DNA of 64,000 nt, from the NCBI GenBank assembly GCA_910579755.1, contig CAJTVB010000001.1:98502-162501 (forward strand), given 5' to 3'. Every line of letters starts with the position of its first letter. Positions within the stretch are counted from its first letter, which is position 1. Positions 63,623 to 64,000 of this stretch are shown here, piece after piece. This stretch comes from an uncultured Acetatifactor sp. (GTDB lineage: Bacteria; Bacillota; Clostridia; Lachnospirales; Lachnospiraceae). Made by a program: the position numbers and the translations under genes. The notes under the pieces are model-generated. The model saw nothing but the letters and a program-made list of their open reading frames with translations, had not been told where the DNA came from and ran no database searches.

Positions 63623-64000
63623 ATGAATATTAATACTACCATAGCGAAGAATATTTGTGTGGCAGATGAGAAAGCAGGTTATGATGCGGCCTGCAAGAGG
63701 CTGCTTTCGGAAAAGATTATTTTAGCGTGGATTATGAAGAACTGCCTGGAAGAATACCGGAACTGTGATGTGGATGAGATTACGGAGAAATATATTGAAG
63801 GTACGCCGCAGGTGGGTGAAGTGGCAGTTGCCCCGGATGAATCTAACCGTGTTTCTGTGATACAGGGAGCTGGAAATGAAGATACTTCTCTGACGGAAGG
63901 GACGGTTTTCTATGATATTCGATTTCTTGCAATCGCTCCTGTATCCGGGGAATTAATTCGCTTAATTATCAATATAGAAGCCCAGAATGATTTTTATCCG
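63623..64000 (+). CDS. Rpn-type PD-(D/E)XK nuclease family protein (5' part, runs off the window)
   Basis: The frame opens with ATG 63623 (AGGAG 6-10 bp upstream) and stays open to the right edge, giving 126 residues. It reads LSEKIILAWIMKNCLEEYRN, then TVFYDIRFLAIAP and INIEAQNDFYP. The D of FYDIRF and the E/Q of NIEAQ match the PD-(D/E)XK core of the Rpn recombination-promoting nuclease / transposase-like family. Such genes are common in multiple copies in gut Clostridia. The 147-bp gap before it shows only a weak promoter-like TTGTTC/TAAAAT pair. Confidence 0.7.
   Translation, partial: MNINTTIAKNICVADEKAGYDAACKRLLSEKIILAWIMKNCLEEYRNCDVDEITEKYIEGTPQVGEVAVAPDESNRVSVIQGAGNEDTSLTEGTVFYDIRFLAIAPVSGELIRLIINIEAQNDFYP

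Overview
The window looks like chromosomal DNA of an anaerobic gut Firmicute of the Lachnospiraceae type (Enterocloster/Eisenbergiella/Hungatella-like; genus not resolved). The reasons are moderate G+C, strong AGGAGG-type ribosome binding sites, a T-box leader before leuS, the redox repressor Rex, the electron-bifurcating transhydrogenase NfnAB, formate-tetrahydrofolate ligase, a Re-citrate-synthase-type enzyme beside isocitrate dehydrogenase, a class B sortase and BspA-type leucine-rich-repeat surface proteins. I saw no rRNA, tRNA, CRISPR array or complete insertion sequence.

Layout. 1-11.6 kb: a tightly packed surface-polysaccharide operon (Wzy-like polymerase, several glycosyltransferases, a GT2-pyruvyltransferase fusion, a PglK/MsbA-like ABC flippase, a second pyruvyltransferase and an FrhB-like iron-sulfur flavoprotein). 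11.7-13.8 kb: an EF-G paralogue and its terminator. 13.9-15.7 kb: two decayed Uma2 nuclease copies flanking an XRE regulator. 15.7-18.6 kb: T-box leader and leuS. 18.6-20.1 kb, minus strand: two Met-rich small proteins and a Cys/Gly-rich repeat protein. 20.3-28.6 kb: sortase B, a 1567-residue LRR surface protein with a collagen-like linker and TPKTG anchor, and a second LRR protein with a membrane anchor. 28.7-35.5 kb: an accessory stretch, apparently A+T-richer, with a chemoreceptor, an AAA/PD-(D/E)XK protein, a subtilisin without signal peptide, a winged-helix protein and a three-TM protein. 35.6-40.4 kb: a MerR-type promoter driving an aldo/keto reductase, then the citrate synthase-GntR-isocitrate dehydrogenase set. 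40.4-42.7 kb: AraC regulator divergent from a GH27 alpha-galactosidase. 42.7-62.1 kb: mostly housekeeping genes (rex, nnr, mazF, CNNM/CorC, yebC, glycosyltransferases, tepA, ftsK, fhs, nfnAB, rlmH). 62.1-64 kb: an A+T-rich accessory edge with a MITE-like inverted repeat, an orphan AbiEi-like regulator whose promoter carries a 19-bp direct repeat, a Cys-rich small protein and a truncated Rpn-type nuclease.

How the genes work together. The first operon assembles and flips a probably pyruvylated or acidic repeat unit. The sortase and LRR genes decorate the wall and may display adhesins. Citrate synthase and isocitrate dehydrogenase make 2-oxoglutarate and NADPH, which NfnAB and Rex connect to NADH/ferredoxin balance. 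The best candidates for undescribed biology are the AbiEi-like/Cys-rich pair at 62.4-63.5 kb, the winged-helix/three-TM neighbours at 33.3-35.5 kb, the Cys/Gly-rich double-module protein at 19.8-20.1 kb, and the GT2-pyruvyltransferase fusion with its FrhB-like companion.
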